Shown here: positions 43,989 to 55,818 of the stretch, one piece after another
Position numbering within the stretch: the first letter of the stretch is position 1
Layout: every line of letters begins with the position of its first letter
Assembly (NCBI GenBank): GCA_023935145.1
Contig: CM043703.1
Span: 24,129,727 to 24,193,726, forward strand
Source: Bretschneidera sinensis
Lineage: Eukaryota; Streptophyta; Magnoliopsida; Brassicales; Akaniaceae
DNA: 64,000 nt
Reading direction: 5' to 3'
Translations under genes and position numbers: made by a program
The notes under the pieces: generated by a model
Told to the model about the DNA's origin: nothing
The model's database searches: none
What the model saw: only the letters and a program-made list of their open reading frames with translations

Positions 43989-45195
43989 TGTTGTCATGAT
44001 TATCCACCTAAATTATTAAGCAAATAATCGAACTTGTTTTACTTGCAAGTGCACAAGGTCAATAATAGCATAGTGTGCAAATATGAGATCACAGAGATTG
44101 GTAAATTTAACTTTAGAATTAGTTTCGTGAGATAAAATGATATAAAATGATAGAAAAAAATATTGAGTTTGAATTAATAATAATAAAAGCGTAGGGACTT
44201 GATATCCACCACTAATCATGCTACCACAATATAATAATATGCCAATGCTTTAATTATGCCATGAATACCTAATGTTTGTCAACCTAAGGGCTTGGTCCAC
44301 TCCTTAGGCTATTGATCTCCCTAAGCAACGAGTTAGGCATGGTGTATACACTAACTCTTTTCTTTCTTAAGGGATTCAGCATGGTGTATACTGAGTTGTT
44401 CCTTAAGAGAGTATAGGATCTGTGGAAATCGACAACCACACAGGACTCGGTCATCCAAATTGATTCAACTAACTAATCCATACCATATGCATAAGTTGAT
44501 CAGAAAAACATATATGAGGAATTTAAATAAAAACAGGCATTAATCAAGTTAAAAATCACATCATAAATATCGCAAAGGCACCAATACTGAATTATTGAGT
44601 AAACATAATTAGGGCTTCAACCAAGCCCTTACTAAAAGTTAGTTACACATAATAAAATAAAGGAAAGAAGAAACCCGAGAGAGCTCCATTGAAGAGTCGT
44701 CAATTCTTCTCTGAAATTCCCTCTGGCCTCCGGCCTCCCGACCTAAAACTAAAACTAAAAGGAAGCTCCCCTCTTTGTGTTTTATAGGCCTATTTATAAG
44801 GCTTTGGAACATCTAGAAACCCTAAAACTCGAAAAACAAAACCCTACAATTATTTCCAAAATAGGAACTATCGTTTTACTATTTACTTCCATACGTGTGC
44901 ACTTGATCTCATATTGGTGCGCTCGAGCCTTCTCATTATGCGCGAGCGCAGGTGTACTTGATCCTGGCAAGGGTGCTTGAGCGCTGTTGCACTTAATCAC
45001 AGTGCTTGGTGCGCTCGATCGCACTAGGCAGACACTAGCTTTTCCAGCTTTTGTTTTTTGAGTTCTAAAATGCTTCTTTTTCTCTAAGAACCTATTAAAA
45101 CACAGAAATGAAGTAAAATAGAATAAAATACACAAACTAAGAGCTTAACAAATGTAAATTAAGGGGCTTAAATATGAATATTTAAGCACTTATCA
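43989..45195 (-). repeat. Ath-2 3' LTR
   Basis: On -, TGATAAGTGCTTAAATATTC ... GTCATGACAACA-type end (TGTTGTCATGA on +). TATAAATAG on - at 44790-44798. GCGCTCGAGC and GATCGCAC motifs at about 44893-45030. It lacks about 100 bp present in the right LTR near 49925-50020. Confidence 0.88.
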
Positions 45196-46614
45196 CACCC
45201 CCAAACTTATATATTGCTAGTCTCTAAGCAATACGAAACTAAAAACTAAATGAAAAATAAAGACGCAAAGATAAATCCATCATTCATGGTATCCAAAAAC
45301 TTAAGTGTCACACAAAACCATGATATTCATTCATGAGCAAGCTTAAAGTACAAACCCATCTTCGCAATAAATAGGAGTTTTTAAATTCTAATTACTTACA
45401 AGAGGCAGACTAAGGCATCACAAGTCCGAATTAGTGTATGGTAAACTAGTATATAAAAGACGAAGCTTCCAAATAATTTCAATGTGTAGTGTTTCGGTGT
45501 CTCAAGATTCACCGAAATTCCTATCAGGGTGAACAAAAAATGGCACAGTTTTGTTTCCTTATTTTCTTTTATTATGAGATTTTTGCCATGTTTAGTTCCC
45601 TTAAGCTTTCTAATTGACCCATATAGCGAGTGTTTAGTCAATGACTCCTAAACCAGATGGTTTTAGGGCATTAGCTGTAAAGACACCCCTAAGGACTTAA
45701 TAACTCGAGTAAAAAAAGCTACGACACTAACTGGTCTTAATGTTACCAAGCAAAATTCCCACCTTTTGACGTGAACACTCACTGCTTACTGAGGTAAGAG
45801 GTCTAGTTACTTAGTGGAAAGTTTATTTAATGATCATTATGAGCAAAATTCCCAACTTTTGTCGTGAACACTCACTGCTTAATGAGGTGAGAGGTCCAAT
45901 TACTCAGTGGAAAATTTATTTAATGATTATTATGAGCATTTTTTCTCTTTTTGTGCAATAATTTTTTTTTTCTACTTTTCTATGCCAAAATGTTCATCTA
46001 ACAAGTCATTCGGTTATAGTTAAGCCATTAAAACATACATATTAAAATTGCATCTCATACTCTACACAATTATGTGCTAATGTGCTCGTGTCAGATTAGA
46101 TCAAACATGTGAATTCTCAAATGCCTAAGGTAAGTCACTAAAGTTTAAAACTCTATCATCAGATCATATGTTCAAAAATTTAAGCTTACTTAATGAAATT
46201 ACATCAAGTATTTGTTTAGATCAACCAAAATTTCCAAACAGTATGAACATACATTTATCTTTTCTTTTAAACAATAATAAATAATATAAAATTTGGGACA
46301 AGGTGTGTGTGACTGTGTCTCCCATACCCCCAAACTTAAATTACACATTGTCCTCAATGTGTAAATATCATGGAAAGAGCTGACTTGGGACATGGAGAAC
46401 TAGCTGGGTAGGCATGGCTCATAGTACTCCCCCAACTTGGACTGATGCACAAATTGTCCCTAAAAAATAAAAACTAAAGTAATACGGGAAAACAAAAAAA
46501 AACTAAAAAAATATGCAGTAAAAATAAATATGAAAAACAATAAAAAAAAATTAAAGAATAAGCTGTGGGGTGCCTCCCATGAGCGCTAAGTTTAACATCT
46601 TCAGCCAGACGCTC
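45196..46614 (-). other. Ath-2 3' noncoding tract
   Basis: No gene. On -: the conserved block GAAGATGTTAAACTTAGCGC then GGGAGGCACCCCACAGC (46605-46561), a pyrimidine-rich run ending TTTTTTAG|GGACAA (46462), and three polypurine-like motifs at 46425-46440, 46324-46337 and 45196-45208. The last abuts the LTR. The 93-bp duplication lies at about 45760-45940. Confidence 0.68.
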
Positions 46615-47230
46615 TTATTCCATCCCAGAAAAGCATAAGTTTAATGCACTCGCAACTACTACAATGCCAAATTTGGTGCTTGGATGCTTTGGAGAGGCCT
46701 TTAGAAGGTGTGCAGCTTTAATGATGTCATCAGTAACATCTGCAAACTCTCGCTTAATATTCGTTCTTGTGAAACTATGGATGAGGGTGGCCTCCAATGG
46801 AGTAATGGGATAGACCTGAAAAACCTCCTCAACAACACCTTGCATCATATATACATTAGAGTATTCATATTATCTTGGGATAATTTTAATGTATCAGATA
46901 TGTTGAATTCAATCTTCATACTTGCAATACCCTTTTTCACACAAATTTTTGTATCAGCAGCTCTCATAAAGAGTCTTCTTAAGATGATGGGTAAAGGCAA
47001 TGGCATAGGAGATTCTTCCATATCTAATACAATAAAATCAGTTGGTAAAATAAATGTACCTACCTTTACCAAGACATCCTCAATAATACCTCTTGGTCTT
47101 TTTATGCTTCTGTCTGCCAGTTGCAAGGTGATGGAAGTTGGTTGAAGCTCCCCTAAACCTAGTATCTTGAATACCGTGTATGGCAGCAAATTGACACTCA
47201 CCCCTAAATCCAATAATACATACTCAAAAA
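46615..47230 (-). pseudogene. Ath-2 protease, followed by deletion junction
   Basis: On -, the protease reads LDLGVSVNLLPYTVF (Athila elements use a DLG-like catalytic triplet), then ITLQLADRSIKRPRGIIEDV and FIVLDMEESPMPLPL, continuing to LYMI at about 46850. After a stop, the next open stretch (46848-46615: GVVEEVFQVYPITPLEATLI) is a post-protease linker. It runs straight into the 3' conserved block, where reverse transcriptase should begin. The junction near 46610 marks a deletion of several kilobases. Confidence 0.75.
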
Positions 47231-47330
47231 ATCTGGTTACATATTCTGCAAGGAATGGTAAAACTACCCGGATCTTTCAGTTTTGGTGGTAGTTTTCTTA
47301 ATAGTATAACACTTACCTCTTCCGTTAAAG

Positions 47331-49095
47331 CTATTGTCTCATGTTCTGAAACTTCCTCTTATGAGTGCAACAATCTTTCAAAAATTTAGCATAAGCAGGT
47401 ATTTGTTGAATTGCATCTAATAAGGGAATATTTATTTCTACTTTCCACAAAGTTTCAAAAATATCAAGCAGATTACTTTCTTTCTTAGGCTTTACTAACC
47501 TTTGAGGGAAGAGTGGTGCATTCCACTTCTCCATTTCACTTACCTTTGATGTGGATGCTCTATCTGGAAATGCTTGTGTAGGCTCATCAGCTCCTATGAT
47601 CTTATTATTTCAAAGAGTTCTCACGACATTCAGTTGCTGATGTCCTCTTGGATTAGGTAATGTTTGGGTTGGAAGTTCACCATGCTTTTTTTTCATTCAG
47701 CTCTTTAGCTAATTGCCCCATTTGTACTTCCAGCCTTTGAATCACTTGCTCATGTTTTGTAGTGGTTTATCTTTGCTCAGTCCAGAATTTTCTTGTTTAT
47801 GCTATGAACTACTCTTGTGAAGCCATTAACTGTTATTGTTGGGATACCAACTATTGTTGCTGAGTTGCCAATTGCCTCACAAGACTCTCTAGGTCATTCT
47901 CATTTGATTCTAGAACTGATTGAGCTGCTTGTTAGGAGTTCCTTTGCTGCCCTTGAAGGTTCAAGGCGTTTTGATCGTTGCTCCATGAGAAGTTAAGGTG
48001 GTTTCACTATCCAGGATTATAGGTATTTGCATATGCATTGTTCTTGGAAGCATAGTTGTTTGGTCCCACATAGTTTGCTTGCTCTAGATTTGCAAGTGAA
48101 TACAAATGGCAAGTTTCAGTAGTGTGATCAAAGTGAGAACTTATAGCATATACCTGTAGTGGTGTAGCTTGTGGACGAGGTGGGCTACTCTGAGTAGTCA
48201 TAGCTTTTACAAGCATATATATCTTTCTTTCCACAGCAGCCATTTGATTTGGAGATCCACCATTTAAGTTCACTTCATAAATACCCTTGCTCTTTACTCT
48301 TGGTCTTCCTCTAGAAGAGAATTGCTGGGTATACTTACTTAATGTCTCAAATAGCTCCATTGCTTCTTCAGTACTCTTTTCCATCAGTACATCTCCACAA
48401 CATGAATCCACAATACTTTGATTAATATCACTCAAACCTTCATACAAAGCCTGTACTAGTTCATCCTGAGGTAGATTGTGGTGTGGGCATTTGAGTAGCA
48501 GCTCATTGAAGTGTCCCCATACTTCAAAGAAAAGGTCTCTATCCCTTTGTTGGAAGGATTGAATCTCCCTCCTCATCTGCCTTGTCTTTTGAGCTAGGAA
48601 AAATTTCCTTAGAAACGTATTTGGTAGCTCTTCCCAAGTATTGATGGACACTGCAGGCAAAGAATTATACCACAACTTAACTTTATCTTTTAATGAAAAA
48701 AGGAAAATAATTAACCTGATTCCCTCTTAATTTAGGCCCTGGATGTGCTGGAACTTGCAGAGGTAAAATAATTCTCGGAGGTGCAAGTGTGGGTCCTCAG
48801 CATGTGTACTCGTAAAATGAGTCAAGGCATTGAGTATCTGCGGGGATATATAATAATTTCCCTCTGCCTCAGGTTGATATGCAATGCAAGAAGGTTGGTC
48901 GAGGTTCCATGGAATGAAGGATTGCTTCATAAGTCTTCGCTCTAGTGTTGGTTGGTTGTAAAGTTGTTCTGCCATTGGTGCTTCTCCCTCGAATTCTTCT
49001 TCATTCTCCTCAATGTTAGGACTCTGTCGAATGGTCCGCTCAATCTCTACGTCGAGTGGAATGATGGTTGGGTTCCCAGATCAAAGCCCTTGCAT
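47331..49095 (-). pseudogene. Ath-2 gag
   Basis: Reading - from about 49095 (NPTIIPLDVEIERTIRQSP) through MAEQLYNQPTLERRLMKQSF, the retrotransposon-gag domain follows. It has DPHLHLRELFYLCKFQHIQG, a stop at 48727, then LKDKVKLWYNSLPAVSINTW, TFLRKFFLAQKTRQMRREIQ and ELLLKCPHHNLPQDELVQAL. The zinc-knuckle region (SSHFDHTTETCHLYS) has lost its first Cys. A C-terminal part (47534-47331: APLFPQRLVKPKKESNLLDI) leads towards protease. Capsid function is expected for the family. Stops at about 48727 and 48005 and others in 47940-47600 break it. Confidence 0.8.
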
Positions 49096-49440
49096 GAATT
49101 AGCAGCAATTCTTCAGTGCAGCAATTTCAGTACTACTGCACGGTAGTCTCTAGACCTTTTGCACTCGAGCGCACCAAGAACAATACTCAATCGTAGCAGT
49201 GCACTTGATCGCACCTAAGCTTGTGCGTGAGCGCAAGGCCAGAATTTGCTCTGCTGCCGACCTGAAACAGAAAAACAGAAAAACAAAAAGAAAAAGAAGA
49301 ATTAGGTATTTGATGAAACAAAGATAAAATAGAATAGAAAAACAGAAATTTATAAATTTCTTAAATTTTTGATAAAAACATAACAAAATAAAATAAAATA
49401 AAATTAATGAAAATAATTCCAAAAGGAAATTTAGCTCAAT
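49096..49440 (-). other. Ath-2 leader between primer site and gag
   Basis: No gene. Contains GCGCTCACGCACAAGC- and GCGCTCGAGTGC-like motifs on - at about 49160-49235 and an AAAT/AAAAC-rich stretch on +. Confidence 0.6.
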
Positions 49441-49458
49441 CCCCGACAAATGGCGCCA
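49441..49458 (-). promoter_or_regulatory. Ath-2 primer binding site
   Basis: On -, TGGCGCCATTTGTCGGGG, matching the tRNA-Asp-type primer of Athila elements with a few differences, 6 bases inside the LTR border. Confidence 0.82.
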
Positions 49459-49464
49459 AAAACT

Positions 49465-50176
49465 TGTTGTCACGATTATCCACCTAAATTATTAAGCAAG
49501 TAATCGAACTTGTTTTACTTGCAAGTGCACAAGGTTGGTAGTAGCATAGTGTGCAAATGCGAGATCATCTCCACAAGGATTGGTAAATTTAACTTTAGAA
49601 TTAGTTTCGCGAGATAAAACGATATAAAATGATAGAAATAAATATTGAGTTTGAATTAATAATAATAAAAGTGTAGGGACTTGATATCCACCACTAATCA
49701 TGCTACCACAATACAACAGTATACCAATGCTTTAATCATGTCATGTATACCTAATGTTTGTTAACCTAAGGGCTTAGTCCACTCCTTAGGCTATTGGTCT
49801 CCTTAAGCAACGAGTTAGGCATGGTGTATATACTAACTCTTTTCTTTCTTAAGGGATTCCACATGGTGTATACTGAGTGGTTCCTTAAGAGAGCATAAGA
49901 TCTGTGGAAATCGACAACCACACGAGACCTAGGGCTTGGTCCGCTCCTGGTTTCCCATGTTGATTAATCCTAAGAACCCGGTAACAAATTCTTTTGTTAC
50001 TATTGTTAAACCCATGACTCAGTCATCTAAATTGATTCAACTAACTAATCTATACCACATGCATACATTGATAAGACAAACACATATGAGGAATTTAAAT
50101 AAAAATAGGCATTAATCAAGTTAAGAATCACATCATAAATATCGCTAAGGTGCCAATACTAAATTATTGAGTAAAA
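49465..50176 (-). repeat. Ath-2 5' LTR, segment left of Cop-5
   Basis: On + TGTTGTCACGATTATCC onward, matching the left LTR. It stops at TATTGAGTAAAA where Cop-5 enters; the intact left LTR reads TTGAGTAAACATAATTAGGG at 44595-44614. Confidence 0.87.
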
Positions 50177-51039
50177 TGTTGGTATTTGTCCAAGAATTAA
50201 ACCGGTTGAAGAGTTCAAAATGTTCAGCATCAGGTCATGTTTGGGTGTCACGGCCCACAGAAAGTCCAGAAGTTAAGGGAGGAGCTGTATGCCGCGGCCC
50301 AAGGTGTGCGCGTCGCAGCACAGCTATCCCAAGCTGCGACACCCAGCATAACAAAAAATCCTCCCCTTTCCAGGGCGCAACATGCCCTATTTTGAGCCGC
50401 CGCTTGAAGCACATATGATGCACTCTCATCAGCCTTTTGGAAAGGTGCGTGGAACTTCATCAAAATGCACAGGATCACTTAGGATTGTTGAAGGGCTATG
50501 ATTGATTGGTCCTCAAGATCTAAGGGTGGAGATTGACTTCAAAGATTGGCTCAAGAAATGGTGCACTATATAAAGGGTCACCTAGCTTCAATCTCAACAG
50601 AAGTGTGAGACAAGTTGTAAACACAAGATCATCATACAAGAGAATTCAAGTGCAAGTGTGAGAGTGCAAAGACAAAAAAACACAGGAGCGGCACTAGAAT
50701 AGATCTTAAAGAGAGGCTGGTTGTTTAGAGAGAGAGTAGTATAGATTGGGTAGAAGAGCTTTATAATAGTTCCTTATCACTTTCTGTTTTCTCTTCTTTC
50801 GTTCTTCAAGAACTTGAGATTCTTGAAGAGGTGTTTCTATATCTGTAAAGAACTCATTAATTTAGTGTAGAGAGTTTAGAGGAACTCATGGGGACGTAGG
50901 CTATTGCTAAACCTCGATAACAATTGCTGTGTTCTTTCTTTTCTTTGATTTCTATTTCTGTTTCTGATCATTACAAGTCACTCTAGACTTGGGTGTTTGG
51001 AAGATCACCACCTGGGCATCTTGAGGTGATTTCTCAATA
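50177..51039 (+). repeat. Cop-5 5' LTR
   Basis: TGTTGGTATTTGTCC ... GATTTCTCAATA; the terminal CA has become TA. TATATAAAG at 50567-50575. GC-rich CCGCGGCCCAAGG motifs near 50250-50350. Confidence 0.9.
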
Positions 51040-51040
51040 G

Positions 51041-51052
51041 TGGTATCAGAGC
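51041..51052 (+). promoter_or_regulatory. Cop-5 primer binding site
   Basis: TGGTATCAGAGC, initiator-Met tRNA complement, one base after the LTR. Confidence 0.87.
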
Positions 51053-51286
51053 TGTAGTCCAAGAACAGTTGGGTATCAGAGCAAGAATAGAAGGTATCGG
51101 AGCAAGACTCCAAGAATCAAAGACCAACTTAGGTGATTCAAGAACGGAGTAAAGATCAAGATCAAATCGTGTTCTTGAGGTGATTTAGAATGGTATTGAG
51201 ATCAATCTCTGATCATGTTCTTGAGATTTAGAAGAAGTTGGAAAGAAATTATGGGTGCTGCATAAATCTAAGATTTTCTCCGCAAG

Positions 51287-53904
51287 ATGGGTTCAAATTT
51301 CATTGTTGAGAAGTTTGATGGAAATGGAGACTTTGCCCTTTGGAAGCGGAAGATCAAGGCTGTTCTTATGCAACAGAAGGTGGACTTGGCTATTAGAGAA
51401 GATGATGCTTTTCCAGAAAGTATCACGGAGGTATAGTGGATTGAGATAAAGAAAATGGCATACAAAACCATTTTCTTGCACATATCAGATATTGTGATAA
51501 GGGAGTGCGGAGACTTGGAAGATCCAGTTGCCATATGAAAGAAACTAGATAAGTTGTTTCTTACCAAAACTCTCCCTAATAAGATATATCTTCTTAAAAG
51601 ATTCTTTGCTTTTAAAATGGATCCTAATAAAGAGTTGCAAGATAATATTGGTGTTTAATAAACTACTTCAAGATTTGGCTAGTTGTAGTATAAAGTTCCC
51701 GGATGAACAATTGGCTGTTATTTTGTTAAATTCTCTTCTTGATTGTTTTGAGAGTTTAATTAATGCAATTGAAAATGGAAGAGATACACTAACCAATGAA
51801 ATTGTGATCAATGCTATAAGGGCTCATGATTTCAAAGCCAAGATTAGGGAAACATCAAGTGGAGAAGGGCTATTCGTTAGAAGAAGGCCAGCAACTCGGA
51901 ATGGCAGTAGTATACATGGCAACTACAGGGAGAAATCAAAGAGTAAAGGGTAGAGCCATGGGAGATCACATTCTAAACAAAAGTTTGGAGGGAAGTGATG
52001 CTTCTACTGCAAGGGTCATTTCAAGAAAGATTGCAAGAAAAAGATGTGGGTTAAGAGAGAAAGATGCCTTACCAACAATGGAGAGGCTTCAGTTGCCAAA
52101 GGAGAACAGTAAGATGATGTTCTTGTTGTTTGCTCAAATGTGAGCATGAGGTAAGGCAGCGAGAAATAGATCTTGGATTCCGGGTGCATTTATCATATAT
52201 GCCATCATCGGAATTGGTTCAAGAATTTCAAAGAAACCAATGATGGAAAGGTTTTCTTGGGGAACGATACTTCTTGCCAAGTGAGAGGGATATGAGACAT
52301 CTAGTTGAGGATGTTTGATGGAGTCATAAGGCTACTGCAGAACGTGAGGTACCTTCCTGATTTGAAAAGGAATTTGATCTCAATGGGGCAGCTAGATTCC
52401 ATGGGGTATACATACAAGGCAGAGGGAGGAAATATCAAGGTAACTAAGGGATCGTTGATAGTGATCAAAACAGCAAAAAATGATAGACTCTATGAGATGA
52501 TCGGAGATACAAAAATCAAGGATCAAGCAGCAAGCTTGATGGCTGAGATGGATAAGGCAGCTCTTTGGCACACTTGCTTGGGACATATGAGCGAAAAAGG
52601 GCCTACAAGTTCTCAACAAGGATGGTCTACTTGGTATTGATAAAGTAGAGAAACTTGATTTCTGCGAGTGTTGAGTTCTTGGGAAGCAACACCGGGTCAG
52701 CTTCAACACCAGAGTGCACAAGTCTAAGGACATTCTTGACTACATTCATGCAGACCTTTGGGGACCAACAAGAACACTAGCACAAGGAGGTAATCGTTAT
52801 TTTTTGTCTTTAATTGATGATTATTCAAGAAAGGTTTGGGTTTATTTGCTTAAAAATAAATCAGATGCTTTGAATAAATTTATGGTATAGAAAAAGTTGC
52901 TGGAGACTCAAACGGGCAGGGTAGTTAAGGTGTTAAGAACTGATAATGGCGTAGAATTTTTTAATAAGGATTTTGATAAATTCTGTGAGTTAAATGGGAT
53001 TCTAAAACATAGAACGGTTGTAAAAATACCTCAGCAAAATGGAGTTGCTGAGAGGATGAATATGACCCTGATGGAAAAGGTTAGGTGCATTTTAATTGGG
53101 TCCGGTTTACTAAAATATTTTTGGGGGGAAGCTGTGTCTATTGCTGCATATTTGGTTAATAGATCACCCTCTAGAGCTTTAGAGCTCAAGACTCCCGAAG
53201 AGATATGGAGTGGGAAACCCCCTGAGTTAAACAACCTTTGAACTTTTGGATGTGCTGTATTTGCACACCAAAAAGATGATAAACTTAGCCTAAGATATAG
53301 AAAATGTGTATTTCTAGGGTATGGTGATGGGGTTAAGAGGTATAGGTTGTGGTCCTTAGAGCAAAAAGGAATGAAACTCATAATAAGTAGGGATGTCATT
53401 TTTAATGAATTGTTATTTCTCTATTTGGAGAAAACTAACCCTGCAAAGGCTAGTGAGCAAACCAATCTGGTATTTGTGGATCATAGCATCAAGGAAAATT
53501 CAGTTCAGATAGAGCAAGGAAGGCAAGAGGGTTCGGACCAGGTAGAGCCCATTGATAAAGGCCATGCTCAGGACACTTATGAGGAGACTGAACTAGAAGG
53601 GGATGATGCAGCAAGTCAGAATGACTATCAGCTCACAAGAGACTGGGGAAGGAGGGTGGTTAGACCATCTTTGAGATATGGTTTTACTGGTGCTAATGTA
53701 GCAGCTCCTTGTTCAGAAGGAGGGATGGTTGAACCAAAAACTTACATGGATTCCATGGAATGTAAGGATTCGTTCAAGTGGCAGCTAGCTATGGAGGAAG
53801 AAATGGATTCTTTAAGGAAGAACAACTCTTGGGAATTGGTGCCCAAACCAGAAAAACAAAGAGTTGTGGATTGTAGGTGGATCTACAAGATCAAAGAAGG
53901 GAAT
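51287..53904 (+). pseudogene. Cop-5 gag, protease, integrase and RT start
   Basis: From ATG at 51287 (MGSNFIVEKFDGNGDFALWK), gag runs with stops at about 51434 and 51536. The central capsid part, SIKFPDEQLAVILLNSLLDC ... VINAIRAHDF (51660-51850), is absent from Cop-3 and Cop-4. A knuckle remnant CFYCKGHFKKDC lies near 51990. The protease is ILDSGCIYH near 52175. The integrase has HADLWGPTRT, LRTDNGVEFFN and QQNGVAERMN, all three catalytic residues present (about 52749-53058). The RT start SFKWQLAMEEEMDSLRKNNS reaches KIKEGN at the Ath-3 border. At least eight stops and several shifts make it dead. Confidence 0.85.
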
Positions 53905-54228
53905 TGATAAGTGCCAAATATTGTATATTTTGGCCCTTTAATTTACATTTGTTAGCTTAGGAATTTGTTACTTTGAGTTGTTTTCGTTGTTTTTCAGGTT
54001 TACAAGCACTGGGAAAGGAGTTTCACTAAAATTGCCAAAATCGCCTTACAGATCAGTCATTTTTATGGATTTTACTGTATTGATTCCGGAAGAACCAGGA
54101 GATGAGCCATATATGCTTGGAAAGATCCGGAAGTCTATTTTCTGAGGGATTTTACGGCTTGCAAAAATGATTTTTCTAGAGAAAGTTATGGCCATTTTAG
54201 TAAATAAGGGTCAAGCTGAAGATGTCTA

Positions 54229-54373
54229 GTGCGCTCGATCGCACCAGACTTGCGATCGATCGCAAATGCGCACTCGCACATCCCACATCGGTTAAAAATG
54301 CTCTGTAGTGCGCCAATGTGCGCTCGAGTGCACCAGAGTGCGCTCGAGCGCACCAGAGTGCGATCGATCGCAC
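54229..54373 (+). repeat. Palindrome array in Ath-3 5' LTR
   Basis: Three 16-bp units at 54318, 54338 and 54358, exactly 20 bp apart. GTGCGCTCGAGCGCAC (54338) and GTGCGATCGATCGCAC (54358) are perfect palindromes; the first (GTGCGCTCGAGTGCAC) has one mismatched pair. TGCGATCGATCGCA at 54251-54264 is another. The 3' LTR (58778-58813) has one 20-bp unit fewer. Confidence 0.93.
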
Positions 54374-54426
54374 TCGGACAGTATCCCACATCGATTTTGA
54401 AACCCATTGTGCTCCGGGACTCCCCC

Positions 54427-54435
54427 TATATAAAC
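54427..54435 (+). promoter_or_regulatory. TATA box in Ath-3 5' LTR
   Basis: TATATAAAC, about 55 bases after the last palindrome; the same in the 3' LTR at 58867. Confidence 0.7.
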
Positions 54436-55248
54436 ACCATCTGACTTCATCATTCAGTGTACAATTCCTGAGCCACTTTGGTGTTTACCGGTGGACGTCC
54501 GTCAGCATTCTGGTGGATCCCAAAGGCATTGCTACCACGAGGGGAAGCGCCGCCCGTCAGCGAGTGGAATTTCTCCCATGTAAAGTTGTTTATTTATTTC
54601 TTTATATTCAGTTGTTTTAGTTTAAATATTTAGCACTTGTTATTATAGTTATGAGTGGCTAGACTCCTCAGCTAAGGTTGAAGATGAAGCCCCGCCGTTG
54701 TTTGGCGTAGTAGTTCAGATTTGCTTGTACAAATCTGACAATTTTTAGTATAAATGTTCTGTCAATTATTTGAGTTAATCTTATAATTGATTGAGTTTAA
54801 ATTGTCTGTTGGATTTTCTTTGTGTTTCATCTGATGGATACATTGAATGCTTTTTGATTAAATTGGATTCCCTTTGTGATTTGTTAAGAGCGGATACATC
54901 GGGTGTTTTTGATTTAGTTGGGATATTCTTTGTTTTTTGTCTTATAGTTGGATTCATTGAATGTTTTGATAGGCTATATTTTTAGAACATGTATGCTTAA
55001 CTTCGGTGGGGTGGATTCGGAAACCTTAGTGCTTTTTATTATTAGATTTTAAATCAATTTAATTTAGTTTTAATTTGTTTTGCAAATTATCATTCATAAT
55101 TCGGAACTAGGTTAAGATAGAATTAATTTAGATTAAAAATTATATTTTCACAACGCAAGTCCCTGTGGATTCGACCTCGCACTTGCACAACACTATACTA
55201 CAAACGACTCGTGCGCTTGTAAGTAAATTAAAACTCACAACAAGTTTT

Positions 55249-55266
55249 TGGCGCCGTTGCGGGGGA
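55249..55266 (+). promoter_or_regulatory. Ath-3 primer binding site
   Basis: TGGCGCCGTTGCGGGGGA, close to the tRNA-Asp complement used by Athila elements, 6 bases after the LTR. Confidence 0.88.
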
Positions 55267-55368
55267 ATTGTTTGGTTTGTGAAATTTTTTTGTCTAAATT
55301 GATTTTATTTTTCTACTAGTTAGTTATCAATTTAAAAAAAAAATTAATTTAATTTAATTTAAAAAAAA

Positions 55369-55779
55369 ATGTGGATAAATCCAGCGCCGGTTTCACAGTC
55401 TTTAGAGGATGCCCTCAAGGATTTCATTAAAATGACCAGCCCGTCCCTCAATGCTGCCAACACTTTCAATGTTGAAAGCTGTTCCATCTGTGCTAGTCCC
55501 ATGCATCTAGCACAGAATTGCCCATCAATGCCGGCTTGTGCCGAGTATCCTATGGAACAAATGAATGCTTTCAATGACTATTGTTGGCAATCAAATGGAT
55601 CTTGCTCCGAAACATACAATCCAGGGTGGTGGGACCACTCTAATTTTTCATGGGAGCAGAACCAACCAATGAATCAGGGAGGAGCCCCTTACCATGCTCA
55701 CAATCAATACACTCCCGAATTTCCTCCACCAATTCCAAATTATGGTCACTCAGCTTATCCAGCACCATCACCTGCTTAG
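55369..55779 (+). CDS. Ath-3 gag fragment with zinc knuckle
   Basis: A 136-codon frame starting 103 bases after the primer site. It carries CSICASPMHLAQNC (C-x2-C-x4-H-x4-C), the nucleic-acid-binding knuckle, then MEQMNAFNDYCWQSNGSCSE, YNPGWWDHSNFSW and a Pro/Tyr/His-rich tail, all typical of Athila gag after the capsid. The capsid itself is absent. The first residues (PAPVSQSLEDALKDFIK) duplicate the start of the next frame (55796 onward), so the 5' end looks like a deletion-duplication product. The stop TAG at 55777-55779 precedes the next ORF by 39 bases in the same frame; whether it is read through is unknown. Confidence 0.75.
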   Translation: MWINPAPVSQSLEDALKDFIKMTSPSLNAANTFNVESCSICASPMHLAQNCPSMPACAEYPMEQMNAFNDYCWQSNGSCSETYNPGWWDHSNFSWEQNQPMNQGGAPYHAHNQYTPEFPPPIPNYGHSAYPAPSPA

Positions 55780-55818
55780 CAAGCTCCCATTCAAGCGCCA
55801 GCGTCGGTTTCACAATCA

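Larger units (their letters stand above)
53905..55242 (+). repeat. Ath-3 5' LTR
   Basis: TGATAAGTGCCAAATATTG ... AAACTCACAACA. TATA box TATATAAAC at 54427-54435. Palindrome array at 54229-54373. Confidence 0.94.

Noticed and set aside
54318..54620. 100-codon ORF in the Ath-3 LTR, repeated at 58758-59060
   Set aside because: Both copies are in LTRs across the palindromes and TATA box; conservation between them is simply LTR identity.
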